DNA of 64,000 nt. It comes from Martensiomyces pterosporus. Taxonomy: Eukaryota > Kickxellomycota > Kickxellomycetes > Kickxellales > Kickxellaceae. The position numbers and the translations under genes were made by a program. The notes beneath the pieces are model-generated. The model had not been told where the DNA came from, ran no database searches, and saw nothing but the letters and a program-made list of their open reading frames with translations. The stretch spans positions 29,738-93,737 of the forward strand of contig MU603961.1 of the NCBI GenBank assembly GCA_025201845.1, in the 5' to 3' direction. Shown piece by piece: positions 30,111 through 40,442 of the stretch (within the stretch, counting starts at the first letter, position 1; each line of letters begins with the position of its first letter).

Positions 30111-31799
30111 CTAGTCCGATGCTGTGGGTGGTGCTGTGGGTGGTGTTGCGGTGAGGTTGAGCTTAACAGACAAAGGAAGCACGTCGGGGGCATCGGGGGC
30201 GCCGTCATAGTTGTATCCCATTTTGCCTGCGGCGTTTCCATAGTAAGTGATGTTCTGGAGCCGGCACTGCTCAACGACTGAATCGGGCACCGTCAGAATC
30301 TTCTGCAAAACATCGGGGGCCTCGACGAATATCATATTGATGCCCAGAGCCATGTGTAAATCGATATGGCAGTGGAAGTGCCAAATGCCGGGATTATCCG
30401 CACGGAATCTGATGACGGCATACTCGCCTTGCGCGACTACGACTGTATCGCGCCGAGAAGGTGCGCGCCCAGGCGCAGGCATTTTGCGGAAAGACCCATC
30501 TGTGTCGTTAGTAAACCCACGCTCGATGATCTGGAAATTGTGACCATGGAGATGCATGGGGTGAGGGACTTTGCCTGGCCCCCAAAGAAGGAGCTCGACA
30601 ACCTCCATGTGCTTCAGCACATGTGCATTGGTCTGCGGTCCATAGATGATCGGGTTCCTGGCCATGCTGCCCATGCTCAGCGCGCTGAAAATCGAGGGCA
30701 CCAGCGGAGGGGCATAGACTCGGTAGTTTATGTACATAGCTGGGGCATTGTAAATCGACTGTCCAGCGTTGAGGTTCAAGAATATCACCCGATCAGGTAT
30801 CAGCTCTGGCTCCTCATCCAACGGCTCTAGATGCAGGTCATTGACTGGCTTGCTCGGCTGCGCTGCAATGGCCTTTAATGGCGTATTGTGACCGTACTCG
30901 ATCCTGTTGCTAAACGCCGCCGGATTATATCCGGGCAATGGCGGGATAAAGTCAGCAAACACACGTATGCGATACAGATAGCTGTATCTGGCGTCATTTT
31001 TTGCTCTAACAAGAATCGAGACACGCTGGCCAGGCGCTACAAGTACGGCATCCGTGGCCTTAGGCTTGGTGGCGACGCCGTCAATCTCGATGATTTCGAG
31101 GTCGTGGTCGTCGATGCGGAACTCTGCGGTGAACAGTGCCTGGATGCCAATGAGGCGAATGCGATACACCTTTCCGGGCTCAAACTGAATTGGCTTGGTT
31201 AGGTTGCCGCTGACCCCATTGATGAGAAACTTTGACGGCGGAACAGATTGGATTCCTCCTGGCCCAGACTTATCCAAAACCTGCATGACATCAGGAAAGC
31301 TACTTGGTAGCCAGTCCTCGAGCACAAACACATGCTCGCTATCATATTTGTAAGGCTCCTCGGGGTCGTAAACAATTAGCGAGGTACGCAGGCCATCAGA
31401 CTGCTGCTCTCTAACGTGGCTGTGGATCCAGAATGTCCCGGACTGCTTGAGCGGAATCTCGTAGGTGAAATTGCCTCCCGGTGCAATACCGCACTCTGTG
31501 GTCATTCCAGCGCCGTCATAGTACACCGTACCATTCTGGAATATCCCATGTGCGTGCAGCGAAGTCGGGACATCGAGAGAGTTGTGGACGTTCAGAACGA
31601 GCGTATCTCCGCGCGTAGCAACAACCTGCGGCAGTGGGAGCTCTCCGTTCACGCCAATGCCCCTTCTAGGAGGCTGGTCAAGGCCGCGGGCAGTGCTCAC
31701 ATAGGTGATGTCCCAGCTGTGGACCACTCGCACCGCAGCAGCAAACTCTGCAAAAAGAACCAACGCTAGCGCAACAAGCTTCATCTGCAGCTGAGCCAT
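30111..31799 (-). CDS. Secreted multicopper oxidase (laccase/ferroxidase superfamily)
   Basis: A 562-residue protein with signal peptide MAQLQMKLVALALVLFAEF (cleavage near residue 22). Three cupredoxin domains carry the four copper-binding motifs: HAH at 82-84 (usually HWHG), WIHSH at 124-128, HPMHLHGH near 408-417 and HCHIDLH near 475. All His and Cys ligands are present. The first domain begins RVVHSWDITYVSTARGLDQ, like Fet3-type ferroxidases and other fungal oxidases. There is no C-terminal membrane anchor; the end is a Thr/Pro/Ala-rich tail, so it should be secreted or wall-bound. Substrate (phenol, iron or other) cannot be read from the sequence. The TATA box at 31969-31976 supports this start. 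Confidence 0.88.
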   Translation of the reverse strand: MAQLQMKLVALALVLFAEFAAAVRVVHSWDITYVSTARGLDQPPRRGIGVNGELPLPQVVATRGDTLVLNVHNSLDVPTSLHAHGIFQNGTVYYDGAGMTTECGIAPGGNFTYEIPLKQSGTFWIHSHVREQQSDGLRTSLIVYDPEEPYKYDSEHVFVLEDWLPSSFPDVMQVLDKSGPGGIQSVPPSKFLINGVSGNLTKPIQFEPGKVYRIRLIGIQALFTAEFRIDDHDLEIIEIDGVATKPKATDAVLVAPGQRVSILVRAKNDARYSYLYRIRVFADFIPPLPGYNPAAFSNRIEYGHNTPLKAIAAQPSKPVNDLHLEPLDEEPELIPDRVIFLNLNAGQSIYNAPAMYINYRVYAPPLVPSIFSALSMGSMARNPIIYGPQTNAHVLKHMEVVELLLWGPGKVPHPMHLHGHNFQIIERGFTNDTDGSFRKMPAPGRAPSRRDTVVVAQGEYAVIRFRADNPGIWHFHCHIDLHMALGINMIFVEAPDVLQKILTVPDSVVEQCRLQNITYYGNAAGKMGYNYDGAPDAPDVLPLSVKLNLTATPPTAPPTASD

Positions 31800-31968
31800 G
31801 TCAGAGGCACCTTGGTAAACTAGGTATGAGATGGTGGTCGGTACAAGAAAGCCACTCTGCTCTCGGGGATAATTTCGCGAATAAACTGTGTAAGCGACCG
31901 TAGAGATGCAAATGAGTGGAGCGATGAGGGGTGTGTTTCGAGCGACCTTCCAGCCCAAAGAACGCTCA

Positions 31969-31976
31969 TATTTATA
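31969..31976 (-). promoter_or_regulatory. TATA box of the multicopper oxidase gene
   Basis: Minus-strand TATAAATA, 170 bp upstream of the ATG at 31799. Confidence 0.6.
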
Positions 31977-32482
31977 TCTTCTATGGTCTGCAGCCCACTC
32001 ACTTCCTGGCACTCACATGCCACAATGACAGTCCAGCGGGGGGTTAGACCAAGCACGCCTCTCGACCAGGAAGGATAAGACTGCTTGCAGGCGGCGTTTT
32101 GGTGGCACAATGCTCAATACATGCTGGAACACACAGGAGTGTGCCCCACTAGGGCTCGGGTTCTTTTGTTTTCATGTAGCGCTACATCAAAACAGCAGCA
32201 TCGTGCCATACATGTAACAGATATATTTGGTGCCAGTTGGCTATTTTCGAAATGATGAGAATTTTCTGAATTTGATGTTAGCCACCGGGTACCATGTGGC
32301 TAGCCAAGCGTGCATTTTCCTTTCGCTACGCACCCATGTCTGTACTGCGAACTCCCAATGCGCAAGCAGATGTGAGTCATACGCAGCCAGTCCACCAGCC
32401 CATGTGTGCATAAGGCCTGCCGCAAGGCAGTATGCATGCAATTGGATGCACAGCGAGAAATATAGCCGCTGAAGAGGTGCTG
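31977..32482. other. Intergenic region, no gene seen
   Basis: About 500 bp between the multicopper oxidase promoter and the zinc-finger gene's stop. No supported gene. Confidence 0.5.
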
Positions 32483-32704
32483 CTATGCGCTGAGCTTGTT
32501 GGATAAGCGAGCAAGGAGTCGCCTGGGCCACCACTTGCTAGTTTTGGGCTTTTCGCAGGTAGCAGAACCGGTGGATGATGGAGGGCTCGGCGCGTAAGGG
32601 ATCTCTGGCTGCCCGGAGGCACCGTGGGCTTTCTGCAGGTGGCCCTGGTACCATGTCTTGCTGTCAAACGAGACCTGGCATATCTTGCAGGTGTATACCG
32701 CCAT
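32483..32704 (-). CDS. Small single C2H2 zinc-finger protein (73 aa)
   Basis: A complete 73-residue frame. It starts MAVYTCKICQVSFDSKTWYQ and continues GHLQKAH, a C2H2 finger with Cys-x2-Cys and two His, of the U1-like/RNA-associated type with a Trp before the first His. The rest is Ser/Pro-rich, then basic (KTSKWWPRRLLARLSNKLSA). A minus-strand TATATAAA at 32818-32825, ~115 bp upstream of the ATG, supports a real gene. Function unknown; such single fingers occur in RNA- or ribosome-biogenesis factors. Confidence 0.6.
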   Translation of the reverse strand: MAVYTCKICQVSFDSKTWYQGHLQKAHGASGQPEIPYAPSPPSSTGSATCEKPKTSKWWPRRLLARLSNKLSA

Positions 32705-32817
32705 GGTTACTTAAAAGCGATTTCAATGCGCCGACTTGGAGTACAATAAAATGCTGAAAAGGCAGGAGAGGAATGCGTTTTGTTAATGCATGCAAGGCCA
32801 GGGCAGGTGCGTCCATG

Positions 32818-32825
32818 TTTATATA
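32818..32825 (-). promoter_or_regulatory. TATA box of the small zinc-finger gene
   Basis: Minus-strand TATATAAA about 115 bp before the start codon at 32704. Confidence 0.5.
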
Positions 32826-33939
32826 TCGCGAGGGCGGCCATGATCCCGACGCTTGCCAAGAGAGCTCGGACATGCACTACCCCACCTTGCTGATTTCCAC
32901 CTATTTGGGAGCTGTATTCTCATTCACCGAATCTGGGCGGAGACAACCCACGCTCTTTCTCGTTTTTGCCCAACTCCAACAAATCGGGTGTGGCCAAGAG
33001 CGCACGCAAGTTCAAGCGGAAATGCAAACACATCAAGGTCAAGTGTCCACCGTTAGACTTGCGCAACAACGTAAACCTTCCGCCAGGCAAGTCGCGTGTG
33101 ATCCCAGCTTTCCAGAGCCTCATCGCAAACGCCCCTCTCTCGTGGTGGAGGGTGCTCTTTAGTGCAAGGAAAGTGCCAGTCGCCAGGCACACACAGACGC
33201 CGCCCCTCCGCTCATCTTCTGCTTTCCTTAATTAGCCTCAGAACAAACGCAGCTCCACACCTCGCATCTGAACAATGCACCCTTTTCCTTTCGCTCGATT
33301 TCTAGAACACGCCTCTAAACAGAAGTTGTGTAATCACCGCTGCTATCACCACACATGCACAATTACTCACGCGCAGGAGATAGGAAGGGCGCTTGCTTCT
33401 CGTTGTTCTCCGCGCAGATGTGTTTGGCGTCCTCAAGGTGACCCGGGTACCAGTGTGCTTGTGGAACCTGGAACGCTCTACATGCGGTTTCCATCAGCAG
33501 CGCCCGTTTTAGAGTGGCATGTCACCGCACAGCCCACCGCCAGATGTAAAGGGTTTCTCTCCTGGATTGCCTAAAGGGCTGGCAGCCCCTCTCTGAATCA
33601 GCACTCCGAGGTGCCTGTTTTCTGAACCAGGATGCTTTTCTGGATATTCCGATTCTGCACTTCCAGGCATTTCTGCGTTGGCACACCACGAGATCATGCT
33701 ATTGTGCCTGTGCAGCAACAATGCATCACCAGGCATTCAGCATCAGAATAAAAAGCAGGAGACGCGGGGTGGTGGTATGCGAGGAATCCAAGCAGTCCGG
33801 CATGGCCGCTAATGCCTCCACTAAATAGCTCGGTGTTGGCGCAATAATAATGATGGCAGTAACGTAAAGGATAGGGCAGCTAAAATACTATGCAAATGCA
33901 ATGCCAGCGTGAAGGAAGATTGTGCTTTCGCAGTATTTT
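32826..33939. other. Unresolved region with coding-like fragments on both strands
   Basis: 1.1 kb without a gene I can close. Plus-strand codons near 32966-33160 have a coding-like bias and give a Lys-rich stretch (SGVAKSARKFKRKCKHIKVK). On the minus strand, an ATG near 33488 opens a frame METACRAFQVPQAHWYPGHL, reminiscent of the zinc finger next door (both have WYxGHL...H), and is followed by a GTGAGT donor near 33370. No downstream exon could be placed with confidence. Possible fast-evolving multi-exon gene or decayed paralogue. Confidence 0.3.
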
Positions 33940-34548
33940 TCATTCGATGTAGGCAGGCGGGAGGTCACTCGGGTTCTCGTAGGCAGGCAGCGCCATCGAA
34001 CCGTCAACCGCCGGCGACCGCGGCCGCCCTGCACCCAGCATCGAATCTCTTGTTGACACCCTCGACAGCACCACGTCCAGAAGCGCCTTGTTTGCCGTGG
34101 CATCCACGACAGCATTCGGCTTGGCCCGTGCAAGCTCCTCCCTCACTTCGGGCAGCGTAATCCCCGAGGGCACAATAACCTTCAGCATGGGTCTGAACTC
34201 CTTTTTCCCCTCCTTCTGCCTATCCCAAGTGCGCGCAATCCGTATTACCAGCTGAACATCCACACTGGTCTTTCCTTTGAACATGCGTGCAATAGCCGAT
34301 GACTGTGTGTACACCTCCACAGCGATATCGTGTGTGTACGTGTCCTGGCTTGTGCACTGGTTGGCCACCATGTGGTCGTTTGCTTCGAGCCAGTCCATGA
34401 CTTCGCCAAGCTTGCCTGTGATGCAGAACATGCTTAGGTGCGGGCTGTCGGCGTTCAGCACAATGTCGTTTAAGTGCAGTGGTTTGACGCAATACCCGCC
34501 ATATGGCAGGCCAAAGGTCCCCTGGAGGAACCCGTACTTCAATGCCAT
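33940..34548 (-). CDS. Unknown conserved protein with C-terminal PPxY motif (family member B)
   Basis: A 202-residue protein starting MALKYGFLQGTFGLPYGGYC, paralogous to the gene at 10820-11863. The shared core runs through VLNADSPHLSMFCITGKLGE, WLEAND, a DIAVEVYTQSS strand, LVIRIARTWD and RPMLKVIVPSG. This copy lacks the Ser/Pro/Gly repeat and acidic insert of copy A. The C terminus carries LPAY (a PPxY-like variant) and then PPAY at residues 197-200, so WW-domain binding is expected. The frame stays open upstream to 35064, but a TATA box at 34707-34714 and the match with the paralogue's core start favour 34548. Function unknown; an adaptor role around a Nedd4/Rsp5-type ligase is inference from the motif alone. 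Confidence 0.68.
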   Translation of the reverse strand: MALKYGFLQGTFGLPYGGYCVKPLHLNDIVLNADSPHLSMFCITGKLGEVMDWLEANDHMVANQCTSQDTYTHDIAVEVYTQSSAIARMFKGKTSVDVQLVIRIARTWDRQKEGKKEFRPMLKVIVPSGITLPEVREELARAKPNAVVDATANKALLDVVLSRVSTRDSMLGAGRPRSPAVDGSMALPAYENPSDLPPAYIE

Positions 34549-34706
34549 GGCCAAGAGCAGCTGTGAGCAGAGACAATGGGATTGAGCCTGATGAATCGTG
34601 CGCGATATTGCACAGGAGAATAAACACAAATAGAGGCAGAATAAACAAACCAGCTTGCCGAGAGAAAGAAGGCGCGCCTCTATGAATGCACTCTCAAACC
34701 ACTCCT

Positions 34707-34714
34707 CTTTTATA
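34707..34714 (-). promoter_or_regulatory. TATA box of PPxY-family member B
   Basis: Minus-strand TATAAAAG, about 160 bp upstream of the ATG at 34548. Confidence 0.55.
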
Positions 34715-35186
34715 CCTGCTCTGGCAGCCAGCGCATCGGCCCCCTCAGCCGCGCTTTCATTTGGCATGGGAACAGCGTCTGCTGGCAGCTGATGCACATG
34801 GCATCCAGTATCTAGCAGCAATACACTATTTACTTGCATCCTTGTGCCCTTTTCCGTTAAAAAGCAATACTCCGGAATCTGGGGTCCGACTACTACCAAT
34901 CTGTCCTTGTGATTCCATCCGGAACAAATCTGCCGCACAGCGGTGTGTGGCCCGGAGAGCGGCAGACTGCTGCAAAAGCAAGGCGAGGATCTAAGGTGGA
35001 GTGGGGTGGACTGGCACTGCAGCCCTATCTGCTTTCTGGGCCACTCCGAAATAGCATGGGTCAACAGACTGCTCTGGCTAAAGGCAAACAGCGTACAGCA
35101 ATATTCCGACGGTACAGAAAAGAAAAGAACGAGCTGAAAGGAGAGCGGGTAAAAGAAAGAAAGAAACGCGTGCGAGCTGTTTGGAC
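34715..35186. other. Intergenic region between PPxY gene B and topoisomerase II
   Basis: 472 bp holding the upstream region of the PPxY-family gene and the 3' region of TOP2 on the same strand. No supported gene. Confidence 0.5.
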
Positions 35187-38100
35187 CTAGTCCATTGCAA
35201 AGTCGTCGTCGTCGTCGTCGTCGTCGCCACCATCAAAGTCACCATCGTCGTCCGAAATCTCCATATACGCGGGCTTCTTCGTTGTTGCAGCCCGTCTTGC
35301 AGCGGCTCGTGGTTTGGGTGGCTGCGGTGCCTCGTCGTTGTCAGACAGATCGCTATCAGCATCCGCATTGTCATCTTCATCGTCACTGCTATCGGCTGCG
35401 CTCCTCTTTAGCACGCGCTTTCTGGGTGCTGCTGCTGCTGGCTTTTTAACCCCAGCAGCAGCTGTAACTGGCAAGGAGCTAGCACTGCTACTGGCTGCTG
35501 CTGCTGCTGCTGGTTTCTTTGCAAACGTATCGCTCAGGGTCAGCTGCCTGGGATTCTTCCTATTGGCAATAGATCTGGACACGGTCACTGATATGCCTAG
35601 GGTCAGCTGCCTGGGATTCTTCCTATTGGCAATAGATCTGGACACGGTCACTGATATGTCTTCGTCGCTGTCCTCCAAGTCAGACCCCAGGGTCACTGGA
35701 GCAGGTGGCGTTTCAGGAGGAATCGGTAGTTTGATATCCACAACTGCTCCAGGATCCTCTTTCTTCGCCCTGCCGCGCGGCTTAGCAGCCGACCCATTTC
35801 CAGACGAACCAGCTCCAGATTTGGCCCTTTTCGAGGGAGGCATGGGCGAAGCTGCCTCGCCATCCTCAATCTTGACGGTATCGGATTTGCGCTTCGCCGC
35901 TGTGGTTGTGGCGGCCTTTCTGGCCCTCGAAGCAGTCGCACGGCCCTTGCCCTTGCCCTTGCCCTTGCTGCCAGCCTGTTTCTCCCTATCCTTCTCGTCG
36001 TCGGCCAGCCTCTTCTCATACTCCTCAACCATGGCCTCCCACTGCTTCTCGACGGCATCCAGGTCCTCGTTCCAGATATCAATGGGAGTCCTGGCAAGCA
36101 GCTGCTCGAGCCTCAGCTGGATCTCAGCCTTCTCCTTCAGCAGCTTCTCGACCTTCTCCAGGGTGAGGTTCCAAATGGGCATCGACAGCAGGTAGTCGAA
36201 GTCAGAGGCGCCTTCCTTCTCGGCGTCGTCAGCGGCCTGGTCGGAGTCGAGGTCGCCAGCAATGCGGGCCTTCGTAGCCTTGGACATGGAAGCATATCCG
36301 CGGTCGCGCAGCTCCCTGATAAGCTCCGCGCGCTTGCGGTTGTTGACCACGAGCTTCTTCTGAATGATCTCCAGGACAAACCTGGCGCGGTTGTCGGCGG
36401 TCTGGAGCTCGCGGCCCAGCTGCTCGGCCATGTTCTCCTTGCGCAGCTGGTAGTAGCGCAGGCGGAGCGGGTAAAAGTCCGAAATAATCTCCTCAGCCGA
36501 CGCATACTTGCGCAACCGACCCTCGCGGTCAAAGCAGACCATGTTGGAAGTGGCAATAGTCGAGCTGAGCTTGAACCGCTTGTCGAATCCCTCGGCCTCG
36601 GCCTTGCGCATCTGCTCATCAGTCAGAGCCAGCGTGATGTCGACTGTGAGCGTCGACGAGTTGTAGCGGAAGTCCTTGATAATGGCAGGTCCCTTGTCGT
36701 TGGTCATCCACGTGTTGAGCTGCGCCTTGTACGTGTCAGTCCACACGCGTATCGGCAGCTCTGAAATGTGCAGCTCCGTGTCGGATATCCTCTCAATCGT
36801 GCCAAGCGTGCGGAACCTGTCGGAGCCAGCCTGCTCGATGGTGCCACGGAACCCGCGGTACCAGGGCGTCATGGGCTGCAGCTCCTCGTGGCGCATCAGC
36901 CGGCGGATATTCGCAATGATGTCCGCCGGGTTGTAGTTGGGGATCGAGGTGCTCCACCCGGTTCCGATGCCTTCGGCGCCGTTGACAAGGACCATCGGGA
37001 TGACTGGCATGTACCAGCGGGGCTCAACAATCTTGCCGTCGTCAGCCAGGTTATCCAGCAGCGCATCGTCGTTCTTGTGGAAGATGGTGCGCGTGATTGC
37101 GCTCAAGAAGGTAGAGATGTAACGGGCGCTGGCGGCATCCTTGCCACCAAGCAAGCGAGTGCCGAATCCTCCCTCGGGAACGAGCAGGTTGATGTTGTTG
37201 CTGCCGACAAAGTCCTGGGCCATATTGACAATGGTGGCTATCAAGCTCTGGTCGCCGTGGTGATAAGCGGCCTTTTCGGTGACCTTGCCCTGCAGCGAGA
37301 CGACCTTGATTTCGTCCTTGATGTTGGCCATCAGCGAGGTCCACAGAATCTTGCGCTGCCCAGGCTTGAGTCCGTCGACAACCGAGGGAATGGATCTGCC
37401 GTTGTCCTCAATGGAGAACAGAACAAGCTCCTTGTTGATAAACTCCTCAATGTCCACCGCTTTCTTGTTGTTGTCAACCCACACGCCGGGCTGGTACCCA
37501 GCTAGCCACTCCTTGCGGTCATCTGCTTTCTTCTTGTTGAACGCCATGTCCAGCAGCTTGCGGTCCTCCGACTTGGCAGGGTTAAAGTTCTTGCGGTGGA
37601 AATTGAGGTTTTTGAAGTACTCGCGCGCATCAGCCTCCTTCGACGTACCAAGACCCTTATAGTACTTGATCTTCCAGCCCTTTGCCGAGTCTGGCTGGTT
37701 CTCGAACCACTGCTTGAACTCGGACTCTGTGTAGAAATCCTCCCGCTTTTTGGTCCGAGCATTTGTGGCGCGCACGACCGGCGTGATGAACTGCTGGATG
37801 AACCCATCAACCTGCAGGAGACCCGGGTACAGCGAGTCGAACATGTTGAGCAGCAGGCCCTTGATGTGGCTTCCGTCGACATCCTGGTCAGCCATAATCA
37901 GCACATGGCCGTAGCGCAGCTGCTCAGCCGACGTGTAGTTGCTGCCGTGCTTGAGCCCCAGGATCTGCTTGATGTTGGTGAACTCCTGGTTGTCGCTGAT
38001 CTGGCGCGCCGAGGCATCGCGCACGTTGAGGGGCTTTCCTCGGAGCGAAAAGATGCCAAAGTTGTCGCGGCCCTGAACGCCGAGGCCGGCGACTGCCAGG

Positions 38101-39808
38101 GTTTTGGCGGAGTCTCCCTCGGTCAGAATGAGCGTGCAGTCCTTGCTGTGCCGGGTTCCCGCGTGGTTGGCGTCGTCGAGCTTGTCGATGCCAGTGATCC
38201 TGCTTGTTCTTGTTCCGTCCGACTTCTTCATGTCGCGCTCCTCCTTGCGCTTGACCATCATCGAGACAAACTCCTTCAGGTCGGACTTGTACACGCCCTT
38301 CATAAAGTCATCCGTGATGGCGCAGGACGACCCAAAGGCGGATGCGCGCAGCGTCAGAGTCTCCTTGGTCTGCGAGTCAAAGGCCGGGTTCTCAATCTTG
38401 CTGTTGACAAAGAGCCACATGTTGTTCTTCACCTGGTGGGGCTTGATGGTAATCTTGCTCTTCTTCATTGACGCGATGAAGTTCTTGGTGATCTGGTCAG
38501 CGATGTAGTTCACATGGGTGCCGCCACGCAGCGTGTTGATGCTGTTGACAAAGCTCACCTGGTTGAACTGGCCCTCGGAGACAGCAAAGGCGACCTCCCA
38601 GCGGTCGCTGAACTTTTTGTACACAATGTCCTGTGCCTTGGGAGCGGGCGCGTCGTCGCCAGACGCAGGAGGCAGGAGATACAGCTCAACGTACGACTTG
38701 AAGTTCTTCAGCGGGATCACCTCTCCGTTGAGCATGACCTTGATGCCCTCAATGCAGCCCGCAAGGTCATAGACACGCTTGGTGATCAGGGCCACGGCAT
38801 CGTCGTCCAGATTCGCCATGTGGAACTTTTCAAAGTCGGGCTTGAACGTGATCTTGGTGTACTCGCGCTTCATGGCAAACTTTGTGATCTTGGGCTTGCC
38901 AATCTTCTTCATGTTGTCCGTGAATGTCTGGTGATACTTCTTCTTGGTCTCGCTGTTGGCCGTCTCGACAATAAACTCCTTGCTGAAGATGTTGCACAGC
39001 TTGGCACCGTATCCGTTGCGGCCACCGGTGATTTTCTTCTGGTTGTCGTTGTAGTTGGACGACGTGAGGAGGTGGCCAAAAATCAGCTCTGGGACATATA
39101 CGTTCTGCTCCTTGTGAATCTCGATCGGGATGCCCTTGCCGTCGTTCATAATCGATATAACGCCGTTCTCCTTGTCAATGGTCACCTCGATTTTCTTCAT
39201 CGTTGGGTCGCGCGTCTTGTTGTCGGCTGCATTGACCAGGATTTCGTCAACGATTTTGTACAGACCAGGGGTGTACCTGACGTTGCGCTTGACCATGCGC
39301 TTTGATGCAGTGTCCATCACCCACAGCTCATCCTCGACAGGCTCGACGGAGCCAATGTAGGTGTCAGGGCGCAGCAGCACGTGCTCGACAGGCGTCTTCT
39401 TCTGGTAGATCTCCTCGATGCTCTGGCCATTGCCGTTTCCGTTCGCAGTGCTGCCGTTTCCATTGGCCACAGCAGGAGTGGCTGCACCAGAGGACTTTTT
39501 CGAGGCTGGCTTCGCCTTGACGGGCTAGATGAATGCGGAGTACAGGACACGCATTGGTGGTACTGGTTAGCAGCAGTGTTTGGGATGCGCGTCCATGGAG
39601 AATAAGGGGGCGCGTGCAGCCTGTGAGGCGAGCAGCCGCGTGTCTGCGTTAATTGTGGCCAGACTGTTTTGTCTGCTTGCCATTCACACAGCATGGCTGC
39701 GATGGCCAGCGCGAGAACGCGGCATGCGGCCTATGCAAGCGAACACTACGAGACACTTACACTTTGGTCCAGGGAGAACGAGGAGCCGTCAGAGTCGTAG
39801 TCGGACAT
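35187..39808 (-). CDS. TOP2: DNA topoisomerase II, two exons
   Basis: ATP-driven double-strand passage enzyme that unlinks chromosomes. Exon 1 (39808-39761) encodes MSDYDSDGSSFSLDQS; intron 39760-39525 (236 nt, GTAAGT...CTAG) joins in phase 0 to exon 2 (39524-35187), total 1461 aa. Features in order: GHKL ATPase (NAADNKTRDP, GRNGYGAKL, QTKETLTL transducer), TOPRIM (LTEGDSAKTLAV, DQDVDGSHI), winged-helix cleavage core with catalytic Tyr818 in AASARYIST, then a long basic and acidic C-terminal domain. The C-terminal domain holds a perfect 21-residue tandem duplication (ISVTVSRSIANRKNPRQLTL unit) and ends in an Asp-rich run followed by FAMD. Exon 1 is chosen because it supplies the acidic/Ser start typical of the family and a clean donor; exon 2 alone has no ATG before the conserved core. 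Confidence 0.95.
35536..35661. repeat. 63-bp perfect tandem duplication in the TOP2 C-terminal domain
   Basis: Two copies of a 63-bp unit start at 35536 and 35599 and appear identical by eye, except at the far edge. The length is a multiple of three, so the frame is kept and 21 residues are doubled. Confidence 0.85.
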
Positions 39809-40442
39809 TGCAGTAGGGCGTGCTGAGAACGCGGAGGGTGCTTCGGCGGCGCGACTGAGTGGTCTAGTGGAAGGGTGGAAAGGTGGAAGGGTTACGTATT
39901 TAAACTAGACTTGACAAAACAGACACACACAGACGCAGATAGCAATATAGTGCGATGAAAGTAAAGCTGGCAGGAGCCCGGGAACGAGAAAGGGGCAAGC
40001 CGCCTTTCTGCCTGCGCCGTGGTTTGTTTACTTTTTCGGGCGTGCCCCTGCCCGTGGAGATACCAGAGGACAATGGCTGCGGAGCGGGCAAACAGGCGCC
40101 TGATCCGGTGATTGCAGCTGATCAGGCGTGAAAACTTTTTTAACACCCGAGTGCGGGCGAGCGAAATCTGAGCGGGTCGCTGGCGAAGAGAGGGCGCCCG
40201 GCCCGCTGGGCGACTGGGAGTGGTGGTGTGAAACGAGGCTTCAGACACGCCCTCTCCTCTCTGCACACAGCACGCTTCTTGGTCCCCTCCTCGCTTATAC
40301 CTGGCATTCGCTCTCTTTCGTTTTGGCCGGAAAAACAGGATACCCCTCTGAGGAGCAATACACATTCACCCCCCCTTATACCTTATAATTTGTACATTCT
40401 CACCAGTTTTCTCGCCAGCAGCCACCAAAAGACAAAAGGAGA
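39809..40442. promoter_or_regulatory. Divergent promoter region between TOP2 and the importin gene
   Basis: 634 bp between two start codons. An AT-rich TTATAATT-like element near 40383-40390 lies ~55 bp before the importin ATG. No gene seen. Confidence 0.5.
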
